From Natrinema halophilum (lineage in GTDB: Archaea > Halobacteriota > Halobacteria > Halobacteriales > Natrialbaceae): a stretch of DNA of 64,000 nt. Shown here in pieces: positions 27,551 to 36,261 of the stretch (position 1 is the stretch's first letter; each line of letters begins with the position of its first letter). Made by a program: the position numbers and the translations under genes. The stretch is from contig NZ_CP058601.1 in NCBI RefSeq assembly GCF_013402815.2, positions 806,001-870,000 on the forward strand, given 5' to 3'. The notes under the pieces were generated by a model, which saw nothing but the letters and a program-made list of their open reading frames with translations, ran no database searches and was not told the origin of the DNA.

Positions 27551-28144
27551 ATGCCGGTTATTGAGTGCGACGTCGAGGCGGCTCGGGAACGGCTCGAGGA
27601 GGCGGGTATCGTCGTCGAGTCTGGGAACACGGATCACGAGCGGTGGCGGGCAAGCCGGGACGAAGCGACCGCGGTTGCATACGAGGACAAGGTCGTCATC
27701 CAGGGATCCACTCCACAGGACATCGAGTCGTTGCTTCGCGAGGATGGCGGGCGCGCCCACCTCTATTTCGACGGTGCGTGCCGCGGGAATCCCGGTCCCG
27801 CCGCGATCGGCTGGGTGATCGTCACCGGCGACGGAATCGTCGCCGAAGGGGGCGAGAGGATCGGTCGAGCGACCAACAACCAGGCCGAATACGAAGCGCT
27901 CATCGCGGTCCTCGAGACCGCCCGCGACTACGGCTACGACGAGGTCCAGGTTCGCGGCGACTCGGAGCTCATCGTCAAACAGGTTCGCGGTGAGTACGAC
28001 ACGAACGATCCTGACCTGCGCGAGAAACGCGTGACCGTCCGCGAACTCCTCGCGGCGTTCGATGAGTGGACCATCGAACACGTCCCGCGCGAAATCAACG
28101 ACCGAGCGGACGACCTCGCGAACGAAGCGCTCGAGCAGGCCTGA
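27551..28144 (+). CDS. rnhA: Ribonuclease HI (archaeal type)
   Basis: 197 aa. It cleaves RNA in RNA-DNA hybrids. The C-terminal catalytic domain (about residues 70-197) has the four acidic residues in family positions: Asp in HLYFDGACRGNPGPA, Glu in NNQAEYEALIAVL, Asp in VRGDSELIVKQV and the last Asp in EINDRADDLANEAL. The N-terminal 65 residues form an extra acidic domain, as in the RNase HI of Halobacterium. The start at 27551 is fixed by the TATA box and family length. The following gene is the commonly linked rnhA operon protein. Confidence 0.93.
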   Translation: MPVIECDVEAARERLEEAGIVVESGNTDHERWRASRDEATAVAYEDKVVIQGSTPQDIESLLREDGGRAHLYFDGACRGNPGPAAIGWVIVTGDGIVAEGGERIGRATNNQAEYEALIAVLETARDYGYDEVQVRGDSELIVKQVRGEYDTNDPDLREKRVTVRELLAAFDEWTIEHVPREINDRADDLANEALEQA

Positions 28145-28219
28145 AGCGACACTACCGAAGAGCCAGACACCGGTGCTGAATCGGCAAGCGGAAAACCGAT
28201 CGAACTCATACGATCCTCT

Positions 28220-28894
28220 ATGACCGATCGCAACGCTGTCGACAGGGAAGGAGACAGCAACGAACCGAGTGAAACGAGGGAAACAACAGGAGACTCGTGG
28301 TCCGGCGAAAACGAGTGCGGGGCGGATACCGCTGGCATCGATCTCCCCCGAGATGTCGTCGACGAAATAGAGCGGCTGACCCGACTCCAGCGATCTGCAG
28401 CAGACGAGACCGAGGCCGAGGCGTACGAGAGCCGATGCGAAGAACTGCTGGCGGACCACGAATTCACCGCCCGCATCCGCGACGACGAGGGCGACGACGT
28501 CCTCGTTCTCCATCCCGATGCGTGGCACGGGGACGGGGTCATCAGGACGGATCGGATCGACGACATCGAACGTGCGGTCGAGATCCCCCTCGAGGGAACC
28601 GGCGATCCCGACGACTGGGACCACGTCGACGCTTCCAATCGAAGTCTGGTCGAGGCCGTCAGAGATGTTCACGGCGAAGTCCACGGCGACAACGCGTCGC
28701 TCCTCGCTGATTTTGCAAGCAATCACTACGCGAAGCCGATCGAATCACTCACGGGCGAAGAACTAGCTGAGTTTCGCACCGAGTACTTCGTTCGGAACGC
28801 ATGGCCCACCGAAAAACAAAAGGAGGTGATCGAGGAGTCGATCAGGCTCCTCTTTGAGATTGCCGATAAGCCGATTCCGGATCGAGGATCTTAG
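28220..28894 (+). CDS. rnhA-linked haloarchaeal protein, function unknown
   Basis: 224 aa, extremely acidic, soluble. The first 40 residues are low complexity (SNEPSETRETTGDSWSGENE). The remainder is mainly helical with conserved-looking segments DEIERLTRLQRSAADETEAE and FARSNHY-like ASNHYAKPIESLTGEEL, ending ENIRL-type EESIRLLFEIADKP. Homologues in other haloarchaea are annotated only as rnhA operon protein because of this neighbourhood. No catalytic motif is visible. Its stop overlaps that of the convergent PadR gene by 4 nt. Confidence 0.8.
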   Translation: MTDRNAVDREGDSNEPSETRETTGDSWSGENECGADTAGIDLPRDVVDEIERLTRLQRSAADETEAEAYESRCEELLADHEFTARIRDDEGDDVLVLHPDAWHGDGVIRTDRIDDIERAVEIPLEGTGDPDDWDHVDASNRSLVEAVRDVHGEVHGDNASLLADFASNHYAKPIESLTGEELAEFRTEYFVRNAWPTEKQKEVIEESIRLLFEIADKPIPDRGS

Positions 28895-29250
28895 TAGCTG
28901 TTCTCGACGATATCGGAGATTTCACTGGCGCGATCGTTGTCGGTAACGACCTTGGAGAGCGTCCACTGAAGGCCGTCGAGGACAGCGTCGTAGCCGTCCT
29001 CGGTTAGCGAATACTGGTTGGTTCGCTTGTCGAGTTCGCTCTTTTCGACCAGCCCGAGATTGACGAGTTCGTCGAGATTGGGGTAGAGACGTCCGTGGTT
29101 TACTTCCGTCCCGTAGTAATCCTCGAGTTCGCGCTTGATAGCGAGCCCGTACATGGGCTCTTTTGCGAGGATGACGAGAATGTTATTCTGGAAGGCTGTA
29201 AGTTCGCGTGCAATACTCTGTTCGCCGGTGATTGATTGTGCCTCTGACAT
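28891..29250 (-). CDS. PadR-family transcriptional regulator
   Basis: 119 aa. A winged helix typical of PadR: LTAFQNNILVILAKEPMYGL, then IKRELEDYYGTEVNHGRLYP, and a short C-terminal dimerisation helix. PadR proteins are usually repressors that respond to small molecules or act on their own promoters. Its target is unknown; the divergent pyrophosphatase gene lies about 200 nt away and is a possible but unproven target. A TATA element lies at 29273. Confidence 0.92.
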   Translation of the reverse strand: MSEAQSITGEQSIARELTAFQNNILVILAKEPMYGLAIKRELEDYYGTEVNHGRLYPNLDELVNLGLVEKSELDKRTNQYSLTEDGYDAVLDGLQWTLSKVVTDNDRASEISDIVENSY

Positions 29251-29272
29251 ACGTGTGCAAATGTCACCAGAC

Positions 29273-29280
29273 TATTTAAG
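29273..29280 (-). promoter_or_regulatory. TATA box of the PadR gene
   Basis: Minus-strand sequence cttaaata lies 23-30 nt before the ATG at 29250. The adjoining ttgacaagt resembles other short inverted elements in this intergenic region, but no clear operator can be assigned. Confidence 0.5.
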
Positions 29281-29456
29281 ACTTGTCAACTATCACTTCG
29301 TGTCAGTCGGTTAGACAGCCCGCTACCGACCACTACACCGCCGGACACCGGTGAATCGTGTCCTGTTCTTGTCTGTCGGGTATCTGGCAACCGTCACGTA
29401 GATGGTGACACTCGATTACGAAAGTACTTTTTGATCGACGCTGGAGTTTCCGGTAC

Positions 29457-29990
29457 ATGGTCAACCTCTGGGAAGACCTCGAAACCGGACCGAATCCGCC
29501 CGAAGAGATCTACGCCGTCGTCGAGTGTCTCAAGGGTGAACGAAACAAGTACGAGTACGACAAGGACGTGCCGGGAGTCGTCCTCGACCGCGTCCTCCAC
29601 AGTAATGTCCATTATCCTAGTGACTACGGGTTCATCCCACAGTCCTACTACGACGACGAGGACCCCTTCGACGTTCTCGTCCTCGTCGAGGATCAGACGT
29701 TTCCCGGATGCGTCATCGAGGCCCGTCCAGTCGCACTGATGAAAATGGACGACGACGGCGAACAGGACGACAAGGTCATCGCCGTTCCGTCGGAGGACCC
29801 GCGCTACGATCACATCGAGGACCTCGACGACATACCACAGCAACAACTCGACGAGATCGACGAGTTCTTTGCGACCTACAAGAACCTCGAGGAAGGAAAG
29901 GAAGTCCAGACGGAAGGCTGGGAGGACAAGCAGGCTGCGTACGACGCGATCGAACACGCACAGGATCTCTACGAGGAGAAATTCCAGTAA
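29457..29990 (+). CDS. ppa: Inorganic pyrophosphatase (family I)
   Basis: 177 aa. It hydrolyses pyrophosphate to phosphate and drives biosynthesis forward. The family I motifs are visible: KYEYDKDVPG, HYPSDYGFIPQSYYDDEDPFDV (metal-binding acidic cluster; the usual D-D-D set is in the second half), and DDKVIAVPSEDPRYDHI. The size is normal for archaeal soluble enzymes. A T-rich tactttttg 25-32 nt upstream may be the TATA element. Cytosolic, monocistronic. Confidence 0.96.
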   Translation: MVNLWEDLETGPNPPEEIYAVVECLKGERNKYEYDKDVPGVVLDRVLHSNVHYPSDYGFIPQSYYDDEDPFDVLVLVEDQTFPGCVIEARPVALMKMDDDGEQDDKVIAVPSEDPRYDHIEDLDDIPQQQLDEIDEFFATYKNLEEGKEVQTEGWEDKQAAYDAIEHAQDLYEEKFQ

Positions 29991-30090
29991 CGTACTGGGT
30001 CCTGCAGTCTGAACCCTTGTGCTGTCATCGCTGCGATGGATTCCCGAGAGTTATTCCCGCCCATCTGTCGCATGCATTATGAGCATGGGT

Positions 30091-30099
30091 AATTTTATC
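30091..30099 (+). promoter_or_regulatory. TATA box of a small ORF
   Basis: The sequence aattttatc is centred about 31 nt before the ATG at 30126. It is the main reason for accepting the 43-aa ORF that follows. Confidence 0.4.
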
Positions 30100-30125
30100 C
30101 CGTCTCCCGGCGTATGCCTACCTGT

Positions 30126-30257
30126 ATGGCAGCCTCCAATCCACCCCTCCGTCCGTCGTCGACCAACGCTGCAACCGATTCCGGCGTGGGTATGGCACAT
30201 CTCACGGTCGTCCCGACTAACTTCGACCCCGACGATTCGAACGAATCCGACGAATAG
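30126..30257 (+). CDS. Putative 43-aa protein
   Basis: A short frame encoding MAASNPPLRPSSTNAATD, then a more conserved-looking core SGVGMAHLTVVPTNF and an acidic end DPDDSNESDE. Acidic composition and a TATA box at leaderless distance support a real gene. It fills the otherwise empty 400 nt between pyrophosphatase and the phosphodiesterase-like gene. I do not recognise the family and cannot exclude a chance ORF. Confidence 0.45.
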   Translation: MAASNPPLRPSSTNAATDSGVGMAHLTVVPTNFDPDDSNESDE

Positions 30258-30408
30258 GTGGCGGACTATCCGTGCCGAAACCTGTCAATTCTCACATCTG
30301 ATTCCGGAATGCAAGGTCCAAAAACGCTGCGACGAACCGTGTGGCATCGGTTCGCAAAACACTGTCGCGAAACGAACCTTCTTGTATGCGCTCGATTAAC
30401 GTCTCTCT

Positions 30409-31752
30409 ATGGGTCTGTTCGATCGATTGCGGGGCGACGGCGATCCCCGGGTCGCATTTATCGGGGTCGACGGCGTGCCGTATAGTCTCCTATCGGAGAA
30501 CGAGGAACTGTTCCCGAACTTCGCTGCGATCGCAAACGATGGAACCGCAAACGAGATTTCGAGCATCGTTCCGCCCGAATCCAGCGCGTGCTGGCCGTCG
30601 CTGACGACCGGGGTGAACCCCGGCGAGACGGGCGTCTACGGCTTTCAGGACCGAGAAGTCGGCACGTACGACACGTACGTCCCGATGGGTCGAGAAGTCC
30701 AGGCCGATCGCATCTGGGACCGCGTTCAAGAGAACGGCCGGAAGGCGACGGTGATGAACGTCCCCGTCACCTTTCCGCCACAACGAAACGTCCAGCGAAT
30801 GGTCTCGGGCTTTCTCTCTCCTGGACTCGATAAGGCGGCCTACCCCGACGACGTTCGCGATTACCTCGAGACGCTAGATTACCGAATCGACGTCAATCCG
30901 AAACTGGGACACCAGGAAGACAAATCCGAGTTTATCGAGGACGCTAACGCCACGGTCGATGCCCAGTTCGAAGCTTTCAAACATTATATCGAGGAAGATG
31001 ACTGGGATCTGTTTTTCGGCGTCTTCATGACGACCGACCGGGTCAACCACTTCCTGTTCAAAGACTACGAACGCGACGGCGAGTACAAAGACGAGTTCAT
31101 CGACTTCTACAGGAAGGTCGACGACTACATCGGCCGCCTGCGAGACGCGCTGCCCGACGACGTGACGATGATCGTCGCCTCCGACCACGGCTTCACCAGC
31201 CTCGATTACGAGGTCCATTTCAACGAGTGGCTTCGGGAGGAGGGATGGCTCTCCTTCCAGACTGACGAGCCGGAGGAACTCGGCGATATCGCGGACGATA
31301 CGAGAGCCTACTCGTTCATTCCCGGCCGTTTTTACATCAATCTCGAGGGCCGCGAGCCCCGTGGGTCCGTTCCCGAATCCGAGTACGACGCGGTTCGCGA
31401 CGAGCTCAAGGCCGATCTCGAAGCGCTCGAAGGCCCCGACGGAACGAAAGTCGTCGACCGCGTCGTCGAGAAGGAAGAGGCATTCCGCGGCGATCACGAC
31501 GACATCGCGCCCGACCTGGTCGCGATTCCGAACAACGGTTTCGATCTCAAGTCGGGTTTCAAGGCGGACTCGGACGTTTTCGACACGGGACCGCGAAACG
31601 GGATGCACAGCTTCGACGACACGTCGCTGTACGTCGACAGTCCCGATGCGACCATCGAGAACGCCGACCTCTTCGACATCACACCGACGATCCTCGACCT
31701 GATGAACATCGACTACAATCGGGGAGAGTTCGACGGCGCGAGTCTGGTCTGA
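30409..31752 (+). CDS. Alkaline-phosphatase-superfamily phosphodiesterase/nucleotide pyrophosphatase-like
   Basis: 447 aa, no signal peptide. The metal site of the superfamily is visible: Asp in RVAFIGVDGVPYSLL, the nucleophile Ser/Thr region in SACWPSLTTGVNPGETG, DRVNHF with the Asp and His, TMIVASDHGFTSLDY with Asp-His, and the final His in NGMHSFDDTSLYV. These are the marks of the type I phosphodiesterase/nucleotide pyrophosphatase group. Haloarchaea carry several paralogues, some linked to surface glycan pathways. The substrate here cannot be fixed. Confidence 0.9.
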   Translation: MGLFDRLRGDGDPRVAFIGVDGVPYSLLSENEELFPNFAAIANDGTANEISSIVPPESSACWPSLTTGVNPGETGVYGFQDREVGTYDTYVPMGREVQADRIWDRVQENGRKATVMNVPVTFPPQRNVQRMVSGFLSPGLDKAAYPDDVRDYLETLDYRIDVNPKLGHQEDKSEFIEDANATVDAQFEAFKHYIEEDDWDLFFGVFMTTDRVNHFLFKDYERDGEYKDEFIDFYRKVDDYIGRLRDALPDDVTMIVASDHGFTSLDYEVHFNEWLREEGWLSFQTDEPEELGDIADDTRAYSFIPGRFYINLEGREPRGSVPESEYDAVRDELKADLEALEGPDGTKVVDRVVEKEEAFRGDHDDIAPDLVAIPNNGFDLKSGFKADSDVFDTGPRNGMHSFDDTSLYVDSPDATIENADLFDITPTILDLMNIDYNRGEFDGASLV

Positions 31753-31873
31753 GCGGCCGTCTCGAGTGCCGATACGTTTTTTCGCGAACGTGCACGAGAC
31801 TCCCATTGCCCGCATTGCATAGCCGTCGCGACGATTCGAGTCCGTTTTCCGATCGGCACAGAACTGAATTCGT

Positions 31874-32287
31874 ATGGAAGAGGTCATTCATGCTCGCGGC
31901 CACGAAAACGTCAGCGCAGACCACGCGAGCACGTTCGAAGTGTCGACCGACGACTACCTCACCCCCGCAGGCGACTGCATACTCGCCATCGACGCCAACC
32001 GTGCTCCTGCGGACTTCGATCGTGAATTCGTCGCAGCCTGCCAGGACGCCGATGCGACGATCACGGTCACTCTCGAGGCTGATGGCTACCGCGAGTCCGT
32101 GACGGGGTGCGGTGATCCAGCCCTCGAGTGTACCAACGAGCGTAGCGCGGTCGGTCGGACGAGCGACTACGTCGATGATCGGACGATCATGCTCGGAGCC
32201 GAATTTGCAGCCGACGGATTCGATCGCGCCCTCGTCGAAGCGCTGGCGGAGGGTGCCGAGGCAATCGTGACAATCACCGTCGAGTGA
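31874..32287 (+). CDS. DUF371-family protein
   Basis: 137 aa. The opening MEEVIHARGHENVSADHAST matches the archaeal DUF371 family, followed by FEVSTDDYLTP. No enzymatic motif is known for the family; the predicted fold is a beta-rich barrel. The protein is acidic and cytosolic. Its stop overlaps the open frame of the downstream endonuclease III gene, so the two may form an operon with nth. Confidence 0.88.
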   Translation: MEEVIHARGHENVSADHASTFEVSTDDYLTPAGDCILAIDANRAPADFDREFVAACQDADATITVTLEADGYRESVTGCGDPALECTNERSAVGRTSDYVDDRTIMLGAEFAADGFDRALVEALAEGAEAIVTITVE

Positions 32288-32361
32288 CAGATACCGTCTC
32301 TGATGGTTCGAATGGTCGGCGCTCCGTCGCGGTTTTACTCGCCGAGTTCGAACGCTCCCCT

Positions 32362-33174
32362 ATGAGCGACGATCCGGAGCCTGCGATCAACATCAGCGGC
32401 GGAGCTGACGGCGGCGGCATGGCCACTGATTTCGATCCTGCGACAGCTGAGACTCGCACAGAGGTGGTCGTCGATCGGTTGGGGGAATTGTACTGGCAAA
32501 AGACCTACGGCGGTCAGGACGCGTTCACGTGCCTCGTACGAACGATCCTGAGCCAAAACACCAGTGACAAGGCGAGCCAGCCGGCACACGATGCGCTGAT
32601 CGACAGATACGACGGAACAACTGTCGACCTCGCGGAATCCCTCGCGAACGCAGAGCAGTCACTGCTCGCCGAGACCATCAAGACCGCGGGACTTTACAAC
32701 CAAAAGTCGGAAATCCTCATCGATGCCGCCGTGTGGGTCCTCGAGGAATTCGGTTCGGCTTCGGAATTCGATTCCTACGTTCGCGGCGAGTCGCCGTCGA
32801 CAGTACGAGAAACGCTACTCGAGGTTCGGGGCGTCGGACCGAAGACGGCCGACTGTATCTTACTTTTTGCAGGCGGTCGCGGCGGCGTCTTCCCCGTCGA
32901 CACCCACGTTCACCGGATCTATCGGCGCATGGGGATCGCAGCACCATCGGCGACCCACGAAGAAGTCCGAGCAGTCCTCGAGCGGGACGTACCCGCAGCA
33001 AAGTGTGGATTCGGACACACGGCGACGATTCAATTCGGCCGGGAGTACTGTACGGCACGGAAACCAGCCTGTCTCGAGGACCCGGAAGCGTGTCCGATGG
33101 CCGACGTGTGCGATCAGGTCGGGGTCTACCCGGAGACGGATGAGGTCGTCGACCCGGCCGACGCGCCCAAGTGA
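32362..33174 (+). CDS. nth: Endonuclease III (DNA glycosylase/AP lyase)
   Basis: 270 aa. It removes oxidised pyrimidines and nicks at the AP site. Helix-hairpin-helix: LEVRGVGPKTADCILLF with the catalytic Lys; the catalytic Asp is in VFPVDTHVHRIYRRMG. The C-terminal iron-sulphur ligands are YCTARKPACLEDPEACPMADVC, with spacing 6-6-5 where the classic enzyme has 6-2-5. The start at 32362 (MSDDPEPAIN) is preferred; a GTG at 32284 overlapping the DUF371 gene would add 26 residues, and a later Met (MATDFDPATAE) is also possible. Confidence 0.92.
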   Translation: MSDDPEPAINISGGADGGGMATDFDPATAETRTEVVVDRLGELYWQKTYGGQDAFTCLVRTILSQNTSDKASQPAHDALIDRYDGTTVDLAESLANAEQSLLAETIKTAGLYNQKSEILIDAAVWVLEEFGSASEFDSYVRGESPSTVRETLLEVRGVGPKTADCILLFAGGRGGVFPVDTHVHRIYRRMGIAAPSATHEEVRAVLERDVPAAKCGFGHTATIQFGREYCTARKPACLEDPEACPMADVCDQVGVYPETDEVVDPADAPK

Positions 33175-33239
33175 TCGACCGTCGATCGAACTGGCGGTTC
33201 CGTCGTGCGAACACGACGAATTCGCCACCGGTACCGTCG

Positions 33240-33247
33240 ACTTTATA
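33240..33247 (+). promoter_or_regulatory. TATA box of the bluB gene
   Basis: The sequence actttata is 26-33 nt before the ATG at 33273 and decides that start over the longer frame from 33171. Confidence 0.55.
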
Positions 33248-33272
33248 CGACGTCATTTTTACGTATGGACGC

Positions 33273-33968
33273 ATGGTTGAGTTTTCGGATGTAGAACGGA
33301 ACGCGATTTACAAAGCGATTTACTCCCGGCGGGACATTCGCCGGTTCAGAGACGAATCGATCCCTGACGACGTCCTCGAGCGGCTCATCCGGGCTGCCCA
33401 CCGTGCGCCGAGTGTGGGATTTTCACAACCGTGGGACTTCGTCGTCATCACCGACGACGATACGAAAGACGCTATCGGGTCGGTCGCGGAACGAGCTATT
33501 GCCGCTGCCTGCGAGGGGTACAAAGAGCCCAAACGGGCGGAGTTTGCGGCGTTGAAACTCGAGGGAATTCGTGACGCACCAGTCAACATCTGCGTGACCT
33601 GCGATCCGACGCGAGGCGCGCCACACGTTCTGGGGCGGAGTTCGATGAAACGGACCGACGTGTACTCGGCATGTCTCGCCGTCCAGAATCTCTGGTTGGC
33701 CGCTCGGACGGAAGCTATCGGCGTCGGGTGGGTGAGCATCCTCTACCCGTACGAGTTACAGGAGATACTGGAGATCCCACCTCACGTCAAACCAGTAGCG
33801 TATCTCTGTCTTGGGTACCCAGACGGTGGATTTCCCGACGAACCAGTGCTCCAGAGCGAAGGATGGCGTGGTCGTCTCGACGTCGATTCTCTCGTCCACG
33901 AGGAGCGATGGTATTCGGACCAGACGGTGACGGCCACTCCCGATAATGGAGGCGAAAACGGGCCTTGA
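33273..33968 (+). CDS. bluB: 5,6-dimethylbenzimidazole synthase
   Basis: 231 aa, nitroreductase-fold flavoprotein. BluB breaks down reduced FMN with oxygen to make the lower ligand of cobalamin. Characteristic segments: YSRRDIRRFRDESIPDDVLE, AAHRAPSVGFSQPWDFVVI (flavin-binding and the BluB-type lid), INICVTCDPTRGAP-like NICVTCDPTRG, and AARTEAIGVGWVSILYP. The C-terminal YLCLGYPDGGFPDEPVLQ is also typical of BluB. Other cobalamin genes are not in the window. The C-terminal 30 residues are an acidic tail. A different nitroreductase function is possible but less likely. Confidence 0.88.
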   Translation: MVEFSDVERNAIYKAIYSRRDIRRFRDESIPDDVLERLIRAAHRAPSVGFSQPWDFVVITDDDTKDAIGSVAERAIAAACEGYKEPKRAEFAALKLEGIRDAPVNICVTCDPTRGAPHVLGRSSMKRTDVYSACLAVQNLWLAARTEAIGVGWVSILYPYELQEILEIPPHVKPVAYLCLGYPDGGFPDEPVLQSEGWRGRLDVDSLVHEERWYSDQTVTATPDNGGENGP

Positions 33969-34314
33969 CGCGAGTCGACCGTTTCGTCGCGACCGCGCTC
34001 GGTGATGCGGTCCGTGTAGCGCAGAAGTGTTAGCCAAACGCAATTATAACCGTAACTGATAGTGTTGGGAAGCCGTGCGTCGTCCCGAGGGATACTGTAT
34101 TATTGCCAAAACGTTAATCATACCCGGCCACTGAACTGTAACGATAATATGGAAACGTGCGATATCTGATGAGTATGCCACCAGCTGTCGACCGAATACC
34201 ATCTCACCACCACCACCGAGAGCGGCGGACGGCGCCCATCAGTCGGCAGTATTTCGCCACGAGAGGCGCCGTCTCGAGCGCAAGAGACCGATCGCCTCAG
34301 TAGGACTGTTCAGA
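33969..34314. other. Intergenic region upstream of the histidine kinase gene
   Basis: 346 bases without a supported gene. Several short AT-rich patches (caattataacc near 34040, attattgcc near 34099, gataatatgg near 34144) could be promoter elements, but none is at a clear distance from the ATG at 34315. Confidence 0.4.
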
Positions 34315-36021
34315 ATGGGATACGAATTCACACCGGTTGCACTTCCGTATATCGCTTCCTCCGTTATCTGTACCGTTCTCCTGGGGACGATCTGGAGACA
34401 TCGCGATCGACGAGGAGCGAAAGGGTTTATTCTCGACATCGTCGGACTCATCTTTCTCGGCCTGACGGTAACCCTCCAGATGTTTGCCACGACGGAGGCA
34501 CAGAAGTTATTCTGGTGGAACTGGCGATTCGTCGCGGGGCCGCTTATGGCGATCGGCTATCTGCTGATGGCGGTCGAATACACCAACAACGAGGAGTACA
34601 TCACCTATCGAACTGGAGCCGCACTCGTCAGCATACCGATTCTGACTCAGTTCCTCGTGTGGACCAACGATAGTCACGGGTGGGTTTACTCCGCTGCAAT
34701 AAGTCCGGAAACCGGCCTCTTGGTTCCTACGTTCGAACCGCTCTACTGGCTTTACGCGGTTCCGATGACGACGTATCTCTTTGTCGGCGTCTACCTCCTC
34801 ATCCGGCTGTTCCTCTCACTCCCGGAGTTCAAAAAGCAAGCTGGCATCCTCATCGCAACCATTCTGTTCGTGGTGGTCGGGATGATCGTCTGGTGGCGCG
34901 GATTCGTTACCCTCGATACGCTCACCCTGACGAGTACGGTAAAGGTCGTCGGGTTTTACCTCGCGGTCGACCGCCTCCAACTCCTCGATATCGTCCCGGT
35001 CGCACGGACGAAAGTCATCGACAACATGCAAGACGCCGTTTTCGTCGTCAACTCGACGAATCGAGTCGTCGATGCCAATCCCGCGGCCAAACGCCTCGTC
35101 GACAACGACGTGGTGGTTGGAGACTCGCTCGAGGAGGCATTCCCTTCGTCGCAGATCACGGAGTTCGACGATGTATCCGACGCACAGAGCGAACTCTCGT
35201 TCGAAATCGACGGTGAAACCAGACACTTCGCAATCCAGATTTCGCCGCTCACGAGCTCCCGCGGATCTCAGACCGGCCGCTTGATCGTCCTCAGAGACAT
35301 CACCGCACTGAAAAACCGAGAACAGGAACTGACCGTTCTCAACCGCATCGTCCGACACGACATCAGAAACGAAATGAACGTCATCTCGGGACGCAGCGAA
35401 CTCCTCGAAGATCACGTCGATTCCGCGGGAGAGCAACACCTCGAGTTGATCCAGGAGAGCAGCAGTCACGTCGTCGACCTCACCCAGGTCGTCGGCGATC
35501 TCGTCGAAACACTCTCGAACAATGCTGATCTCGATCTCGAAACCGTTCATCTCGAACCGGTCGTCTGGAATCAGCTCGAGAAAGCTCGGATAAGTTATCC
35601 GTCGGCAGAATTCGCCATGGACGGGGAACTGCCGACGGACGTCACTGTTCGTGCAGACGAAATGTTGTCATCCGTCTTTACGAACCTCTTCAACAACGCC
35701 GTCCTCCACAATAATTCCGCCAAGCCACGCGTAACCCTCTCTGTCGACGAACGAGATGAAACGGTTGTCATCCGCGTCGCCGATAACGGACCCGGCATTC
35801 CGGAAGGACAGCGTGACGAAATTTTCGGCCGTGGCCAGAAAGGCCTCGAGAGCGAGGGGACCGGTATCGGGCTCTACCTGGTCGCCACGCTGGTCGACGG
35901 GTACGGTGGCGACGTTTGGGTCGAGGAATCCGACGAGGGCGGGGCAGCGTTCAACGTCCAACTCACGAAAGCCACCAACGAGTCTGAGACCAGAACCGTT
36001 GCGCAAAGCAAGACCGACTAG
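34315..36021 (+). CDS. Membrane histidine kinase with N-terminal 7TM domain and PAS
   Basis: 568 aa. Residues 1-225 contain about seven hydrophobic helices of the haloarchaeal histidine-kinase N-terminal 7TM domain. A PAS-like domain follows (VIDNMQDAVFVVNSTNRVVD, about 235-335), then the HisKA phosphoacceptor helix LNRIVRHDIRNEMNVISGRS with His near residue 350. The ATPase domain has the N box (FTNLFNNAVLHNN), G1 box VADNGPGIPEGQ and G2 box GTGIGLYLVATLVDGYGG. No response regulator gene is adjacent, so the partner is unknown. The signal may be membrane-borne or a small ligand sensed by the PAS domain. Confidence 0.92.
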   Translation: MGYEFTPVALPYIASSVICTVLLGTIWRHRDRRGAKGFILDIVGLIFLGLTVTLQMFATTEAQKLFWWNWRFVAGPLMAIGYLLMAVEYTNNEEYITYRTGAALVSIPILTQFLVWTNDSHGWVYSAAISPETGLLVPTFEPLYWLYAVPMTTYLFVGVYLLIRLFLSLPEFKKQAGILIATILFVVVGMIVWWRGFVTLDTLTLTSTVKVVGFYLAVDRLQLLDIVPVARTKVIDNMQDAVFVVNSTNRVVDANPAAKRLVDNDVVVGDSLEEAFPSSQITEFDDVSDAQSELSFEIDGETRHFAIQISPLTSSRGSQTGRLIVLRDITALKNREQELTVLNRIVRHDIRNEMNVISGRSELLEDHVDSAGEQHLELIQESSSHVVDLTQVVGDLVETLSNNADLDLETVHLEPVVWNQLEKARISYPSAEFAMDGELPTDVTVRADEMLSSVFTNLFNNAVLHNNSAKPRVTLSVDERDETVVIRVADNGPGIPEGQRDEIFGRGQKGLESEGTGIGLYLVATLVDGYGGDVWVEESDEGGAAFNVQLTKATNESETRTVAQSKTD

Positions 36022-36261
36022 CTCCGGTCAGCCGCGAGCAGAACCGACTGGCGAATCGTTTACCACTCCTCGGCGAACCGGCGTCACGGTCGAGGGTTCC
36101 ACTGGTCGTCGATGCGTCGAGCGAAGTTGCCGATCACACGGTTCTCCCCGGAACTGAACGCGCACCAACAGTACGATCCCAGTTTGTTGTACCGGACGTA
36201 CCGGCAGCTTCCTTCGATGGTCGGTACTGCAATACAGGAAACGCGACCGAAACTGGCGAGC

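Noticed and set aside
27521-28726. 401-aa leftward ORF opposite rnhA and its partner
   Set aside because: Antisense shadow of two well-supported genes; no motif of its own.
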